Source: Ceratotherium simum simum
Taxonomy: Eukaryota; Chordata; Mammalia; Perissodactyla; Rhinocerotidae
Direction of reading: 5' to 3'
Assembly: GCF_000283155.1 (NCBI RefSeq)
Contig: NW_004454160.1
Coordinates: 3,651,249 to 3,715,248, forward strand
DNA length: 64,000 nucleotides
A model generated the notes under the pieces. That model saw only the letters and a program-made list of their open reading frames with translations. It had not been told where the DNA came from and searched no databases. This document shows, piece after piece, positions 59,535 through 64,000 of the stretch. The translations under genes were made by a program, and so were the position numbers. Position 1 is the stretch's first letter; each line of letters begins with the position of its first letter.

Positions 59535-59640
59535 CTGGGCGGCGGAAGAGGAGACGACAGAGGCAGGTCCTTGGCGTGGGCAGCCCCCAGCAGGACCAGC
59601 GCAGTCACCACAGCCCCCAGGCAGCTGCACCGAGTGAGCC
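59535..59640 (-). other. TENT5C: TENT5C non-coding exon 1 (inferred)
   Basis: The 3' edge is set by a strong CAG|GTGAGT donor at 59535/59534. The 5' edge is an estimate: a TTTAAG TATA-like element on the minus strand at 59664-59669 would place initiation near 59635-59640. No ATG in frame with the CDS was seen, so the exon is untranslated. CpG-island promoters often have dispersed starts, so longer 5' ends reaching the GC and CCAAT boxes are possible. Confidence 0.65.
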
Positions 59641-59730
59641 GACCCGCCGCCGCCCCCTCCGTTCTTAAACGGCCTGGCCACGCCTCCGCCCGCTGCCCCC
59701 GCCCCTAAGCCTGCCCTCCCCGGGGAGCGA

Positions 59731-59819
59731 GGGGCGGGGCGGGGCGGAGCCAGCGCCCTAGGGATCCTTCCGCCTGGGCGCTGACGGCGAGGACTGGGCA
59801 AAAGGTGCCCTCTGATTGG
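59731..59819. promoter_or_regulatory. TENT5C: GC boxes and CCAAT box of the TENT5C promoter
   Basis: Tandem GGGGCGGGGC-type Sp1/KLF sites occupy 59731-59749, and an inverted CCAAT (ATTGG) occupies 59815-59819, a typical NF-Y site. Both lie 90-180 bases upstream of the inferred start. Their function is inferred from position and motif only. Confidence 0.55.
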
Positions 59820-59897
59820 CTCCTCGGGTGAATGGTTGCCGAGAGACGAGTAAATCTTAGGCGGCGGGAAGGGGCGGGGGGGTGCCAAAGGTAGCAC

Positions 59898-59909
59898 TGC
59901 GCAGGCGCA
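59898..59909. promoter_or_regulatory. NRF1-type binding site
   Basis: The 12 bases TGCGCAGGCGCA match the NRF1 consensus (YGCGCAYGCGCR-like) closely. The site lies about 260 bases upstream of the inferred TENT5C start, at the distal edge of the CpG island. NRF1 sites are common in CpG-island promoters. Confidence 0.55.
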
Positions 59910-60000
59910 ATAGAGAGGGGCTGCGCCGACACCCCCTTCGCTTCGGAGTTACTGGGATACCCCTCTTTCTACTTTCCACTACGCTGTTTTCCTAACACAT

Positions 60001-60409
60001 AACTTTTTCCCCCAAGCTTTCCCCCTCTCTATCTTGCTCCCTCGCAGGCTTGTTTTTCTTTGGCTTCTCTGGGGATTTTCGCGTTGGTTCTCTCTCTCCA
60101 GGAGTGGAGAGTGAAACCTCCACGCCTACCTTCGGCGTGTATTTTAAAGTCGGAAAAAACTTATGTTTTCTGAGCCAGGGGAACTTGCCCGATTCCCCAA
60201 GGAAATTGGCGGGAGGTCATTGGGGAAAGGGCCGGCGCAGTTGGTGCTCTGGCCGCAGTTCCCACCTGTGTGCATTTAGTGGGACTAAAGCCCTCGAATC
60301 CATCGCCAAGCCTGGCAACCGCGACAGCTTCCGCCCTCCTCGGAATGGCACAGGGCTCCGTCGTGTATGTTATATAACATGCAGGCGGGGCTTGGACGCC
60401 ATCCATTCA
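60001..60409. other. Upstream flank of the TENT5C CpG island
   Basis: Moderately CpG-rich sequence immediately upstream of the promoter. A 134-codon plus frame at 60050-60454 shows no recognisable domain and runs into a MIR. It could belong to an antisense non-coding transcript, but the sequence does not show this. Confidence 0.35.
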
Positions 60410-60625
60410 TTCCATAGCAAGCGGTATAGAGTCCAGGTTCTAAATTCACATTAACCTGAGTTGAGCTCCGAAAAGCCTTGGGCAAGTAACTTAACCAAGC
60501 CTCTATAAATCTCCATTTCCTCACTTGTATGATGGGACTAAAAATGGAACTTTGTAGGGTTATATAAGTATTAAATAATAAAATAGAAAGCTATTAGTGT
60601 AGTGCCTGATGTGTGATGTGTGGGG
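60410..60625 (+). mobile_element. MIR SINE
   Basis: 'gcggtatagagtccaggttc', 'cttgggcaagtaacttaacc', 'ctccatttcctcacttgtat', 'gtagggttatataagtat' and 'ttagtgtagtgcctgatg'. Confidence 0.7.
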
Positions 60626-61397
60626 TAAATGTTATTTATATCAAATAATAGCTGTTGTTATTTATCAATAAACATTTATTGAGCTTTTACTGATCCTCTA
60701 CTGGGTGGTGGGAAAAAAGATTACTTCCCAGATGCAATATTTCCCTACCCTGCCCTTCCATCCCTGCCTGAAGTAAGTGTGGTTCTCAGTGTCTGCCAGG
60801 ATACAAAGAGTTATCAAATATATGCCTTCCTTGGGGAGGGGGAGGTCTTCTGGAACATCAGTGAGATAGGATATCAGTCTGAGTGCTGGTAGGGAAAGCC
60901 CCAGTGACTCTATTGTTGGACATGAAATCAGGATATATGGTCTAATTTTTTTTTTTACTTTTTGTGAGGTATAAATTCAGTAAAGTGCACAAAGTTTGTG
61001 TGTACAGAATGATGAATTTCTACATATGTGTACACCTGTGTAACAGCCACCCAGATCAAGATATAGAGCGTCTCCAGCTTCCTCATGCCCTTTCCCATTT
61101 AATGTCCCACAACGGTAACCACTATTCAGACCTCTATCACCATAGATTAGTTTTACCAATGTTTGAACTTGATATGGATCAGTTACATAGTATGTGCACT
61201 TTTGAATCTTGCTTCTTTCATTGAACAGTGTGTCTATGAAATTCATCCATGTTGTTAGATGTAACAATGGTTCATTCTTTTCCATTTGCTGTTTTGTTTC
61301 ATTATGTAAATATTCAATAATTTATGTACTCATTCTACTAGTGGTGTTGGGTTGTATCAAGTTTTGCCTGTCATGAATGAAGCTGCTACAAATGATC

Positions 61398-61714
61398 TTT
61401 TTTTTCCGAGTTTTATTGAGGTACACTTGACGAATAAAAATTGTACATATTTCAAGTGTACCACATGATGTTTTGTTATACATATATGTTGTGAAATGAT
61501 CACCACAACCTAGCTAATTAACATATCCATCACCTCACATAGTTACCTTTTGTGCGTGTGTGTGTGTGTGTGTGTGTGTGGTGAGATGCTTAAGATGAAC
61601 TCTCTTGACAAATCTCAAGTATATAATACAGTATTATTAACTATAGTCACCATGCTGTACATTAGATCCCCAGAACTTACTCATCCCACATAACTGACCT
61701 TTGCACCCTCTGAT
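61398..61714 (-). mobile_element. Second L1 3' end inserted in the first
   Basis: Starts with a T-run (poly(A) in reverse) followed by 'gagttttattgaggtacact', 'ttcaagtgtaccacatgatg' and 'catccatcacctcacatagt'-like L1 3' UTR, and contains a (GT)n run at 61551-61580. The outer L1 is split at 'gaagctgctacaaa', with a related 'ctacaaac' after the insert, consistent with a degraded target-site duplication. Confidence 0.7.
61551..61580. repeat. (GT)n microsatellite
   Basis: A GT run of about 28 bases inside the inner L1 3' UTR. Confidence 0.9.
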
Positions 61715-62530
61715 CTACAAACATTCTTATATATATCTTTTGGTGGACATAGCATTCATTATGTTGGGTTTATACTCAGGATTGGAATTGCAGGATCATA
61801 GAGTATATACATATTAAGCTTTAAATATGTTGCCAAATGGTTTTCCAAAGTCGTATAACAACTTATACTCCGACCGGTGAAGGGACATTTCCAGTTGCTC
61901 CACCTCTTTGCCAGTATTGGTATTGTCAATCTTTTTAATTTCAAAAAGGGATGTGTATTTGTGTATTTCGTTGTGATTTAAATTGACATTTCTCTAGTAA
62001 TCAATGATGTTGAGCAACTTTTCATAAGCTTATTGGCTATTTTTATACCCTTTTAGTGAAGTGTCCGTTCAAGTCTTTTGCCCGTTTTGTAGAGAATTGT
62101 CTGTCTTAATGATCTATAAGAGTTCCTTACGTATTCTGGATATGAGTCCTTTGTCCAATATATGAATTACAAATATCTTCTCCTAATCTGTGGCTTTCTC
62201 TTCATTCTCTTAATGATATCTTTTGATGAACAGAAATTCTTAGTTTTAAAAAAGTCTAATTTATTAATCTTCTCTTTTATGACTTTATTATTTTAAATAT
62301 TATTATGATGGCTATTAATTTTATCTTTTTTATGTCCTGTTTAAGAAATCTTTGCCCAGCCTAAGGCCAAAGAGGTCATCTCCTTTGTTTTCTTCTAGGA
62401 ACTTCGTTGTTTTAACCTTCACATTTGGATCTAGGATTCATCTCAAATTAACTTCTTGTGCAGTTTGGGGTCAAGATTTATTTTTTCCCATATGGACATC
62501 CAATTAGTTCAGCACCATTGGCAAGTAGTT

Positions 62531-63518
62531 TTGTTGAAAGAATGAATATTTGTTGAATGAAAAACTCAGTTAAGAGAACAAGGTGACTGGTCACTTAAAA
62601 TCCAGATTGTCCAGAAAAATCCAAGACACACGATCACAATAAAATTAATGCAAATTATATTACTTTGGCTCTTGGACCCTTTCTACTTTTTCAGTACCTC
62701 ATGGATACCATTAGCACACGTAGCCTGGGGGTAGAACACAGGTCAGAAATTCTTACCTAGAATTTGATCTAGCATGGTTTGGTTCTACCTTTGCTTAGGT
62801 AAAATTTTGTTCGGCGTCCTGACCATAAGGTAATTTTGTGGTTGGGAGAAGGGGAGAGCCAAGAAGCAGAAAAGAGATTCATTATTTATATATGTGTATA
62901 TAGTTTTCTTGGGCCCCTGTTTATTCCTGGGGCATTACTTGACTTTTCTAGAATTTTATTTCTATTTTTCTGTTTGTTTCTTAGAATACACAGTGTTCTT
63001 TCTACCTCATGAGACAATGGCATCTTGGAGCTGGAAGGAGTCTTAGGAAGTCGCCAGGTACTGCCCATTGGACGTGGAAGCAGATATTGAGACTGTCCTT
63101 CCAAGATTATTGGAGACTCCTTCTTGCCAAATTCCAGCCTCTGCTGGCACATATCCAATCAAAATGGTTTAAAGACCTTTGCACTCTGAGTGATTCACTC
63201 ATCTGCACCTAGGAAAGCTGAGGACTGGAAACCAGAGGGAGGAAATAGTCTTTAAAATGCAGGCCTCTCTTGTGGCCATGACCCTGATAAAGTTTTATGT
63301 CTCAATAGAATCTTATTTTAAATACTTAGCGAAGCAAAGAAATTCTATCACTAATCCTTTTTGTAAGGCAAGAAAACCTTTTGTATAGTGCCCAGTTATC
63401 CTTGTTTATCACTTTAAGTCTTGAGTTTTTTTATTACTTTATCTCAAGGTGGATCGTCATGGTAAATGTTTATTCAAATGCCCTCCTCTAAATATCTTAT
63501 CTTTCTTAAGATGGTTTT
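62531..63518. other. Upstream intergenic, nothing recognised
   Basis: No exon or confident repeat. A 90-codon minus frame at 62886-63158 shows no domain. Confidence 0.4.
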
Positions 63519-63650
63519 TAAGCAAAGTTTTTATTGATGTATATTGACGTATAGAGAAGTGCACAGATCATAAGCACACAGCTCGATGAATTTTCACAGC
63601 GTGAACAAACCTGTGTCACTGGCACACAAACAAAGGAGCCCCACAGGACT
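63519..63650 (-). mobile_element. L1 LINE 3'-end fragment, reverse orientation
   Basis: 'gtttttattgatgtatattg', 'gaagtgcacagatcataagc', 'agctcgatgaattttcacag' and 'aacaaacctgtgtcactgg' form the reverse of an L1 3' UTR similar to the start of the 60945 element. Confidence 0.6.
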
Positions 63651-64000
63651 TGTGGCTCTATTTTAAAACCCCCACAGGGACATTGTCACATCCCTGTGAG
63701 CCTCTGGTGGGGCCGAGGCATGACTTGGCTTTCCACTTCCCTCCTAGAGCTCTCACCAGTAAATCTCAGTCTCTTCTCCGGCTTCTTCAGGCCAATATTT
63801 TTCTGGGGTGTCGCAGAAAGAGAAGTAGGTTTAGAGTAAGAGGGTGTAAGTTTTATTTGGAGCAAAGCACAGGAGAGATGGACTTAAGACTGGTCAGATT
63901 TAATGGGGCAGGGAGGAGGGAGTGGGCTGCACCTGTGGGCACGGCTATGGCAGCAAGCTTGAGCATAGCATGGCAGTGGAGGCACTGGGGCAGGGGGGGC
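63651..64000. other. Window end, unassigned
   Basis: Purine-rich sequence from about 63810 could belong to a repeat that continues beyond the window. I could not name it. Confidence 0.35.

Larger units (their letters stand above)
58880..60000. promoter_or_regulatory. TENT5C: CpG island and promoter of TENT5C
   Basis: This is the only long stretch with dense CpG and high GC in the window, and it contains the exon 1 donor. Identified sites are tandem GC boxes at 59731-59749, a minus-strand CCAAT at 59815-59819, a palindromic NRF1-type site (TGCGCAGGCGCA) at 59898-59909 and a TATA-like TTTAAG at 59664-59669. Long overlapping open frames here are a side effect of GC richness and show no recognisable domain. 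A bidirectional promoter is possible but unproven. Confidence 0.85.
60945..62530 (-). mobile_element. L1 LINE, reverse orientation, interrupted by a second L1
   Basis: Starting from a T-run (the poly(A) tail in reverse) at 60948, the sequence shows reverse L1 3' UTR and ORF2-end phrases: 'gtaacagccacccagatcaa', 'gcttctttcattgaacagtg', 'attcatccatgttgttagat', then after the insert 'ggattggaattgcaggatca', 'tgccaaatggttttccaaag' and 'ctgagttccttacgtattct'-like sequence to 62530. The outer element occupies 60945-61397 and about 61727-62530. Confidence 0.8.

Noticed and set aside
59541..59632. Signal-peptide-like frame in TENT5C exon 1 (a CSCLGAVV...LLGAAHA-type translation)
   Set aside because: It looks striking, but there is no ATG in that frame upstream within the inferred transcript, and the exon is known as untranslated.
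58896..59897. 333-codon open frame on the minus strand across the CpG island
   Set aside because: Its length follows from GC richness. The proline/arginine/glycine-rich product has no domain, and it crosses the exon 1 donor and promoter elements.
1..64000. CRISPR arrays, operons, phage or plasmid systems
   Set aside because: The repeats present are interspersed eukaryotic transposons and microsatellites. No regularly spaced direct repeats with unique spacers and no prokaryotic gene layout were seen.

Overview
The window is nuclear DNA from a placental mammal, almost certainly a perissodactyl (horse, rhinoceros or tapir). The evidence is eight or nine tRNA-derived SINEs of the equine repetitive element (ERE) type, plus older mammalian repeats (MIR, L2, L1, hAT elements, MLT1 LTRs), intron-exon structure and a CpG-island promoter. 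Nothing prokaryotic, and no CRISPR, operon or phage-like structure, is present. Species cannot be fixed by eye.

One protein-coding gene is supported: TENT5C (FAM46C), a non-canonical cytoplasmic poly(A) polymerase, on the minus strand. Its 393-codon reading frame lies entirely in exon 2 (CDS 41473-42654). A good splice acceptor sits just upstream (AG at 42681-42682). A strong donor (CAG|GTGAGT, exon edge 59535) lies in a CpG island at about 58.9-60.0 kb, giving a short non-coding exon 1 and an intron of about 16.85 kb. The 3' UTR runs about 4.3 kb to paired AATAAA signals near 37.22-37.25 kb. The resulting span of about 22.4 kb fits the two-exon layout I recall for the human gene.

Layout: 1-37.2 kb is intergenic and downstream of TENT5C. 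It is full of old repeats (L2, MIR, hAT, two solo MLT1 LTRs, an L1 5'-region block at 22.7-25.2 kb) with four younger ERE insertion sites. 37.2-42.7 kb is TENT5C exon 2, whose UTR is notably free of recognisable transposons. 42.7-59.5 kb is the intron, carrying four EREs and an L1 3' fragment. 58.9-60.0 kb is the promoter/CpG island with GC boxes, a CCAAT box and a perfect NRF1-type palindrome. 60.4-64 kb is upstream flank dominated by reverse-orientation L1, including one L1 inserted inside another.

Two 100-N assembly gaps (2416-2515 and 35971-36070) both lie inside ERE SINEs. I found no convincing new biological system. The most useful observations concern gap structure, ERE length classes, tandem EREs sharing a target-site duplication, nested L1s, the TENT5C N-terminal length difference and possible alternative polyadenylation. 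Family names for old repeats were assigned from memory and not by a database search.
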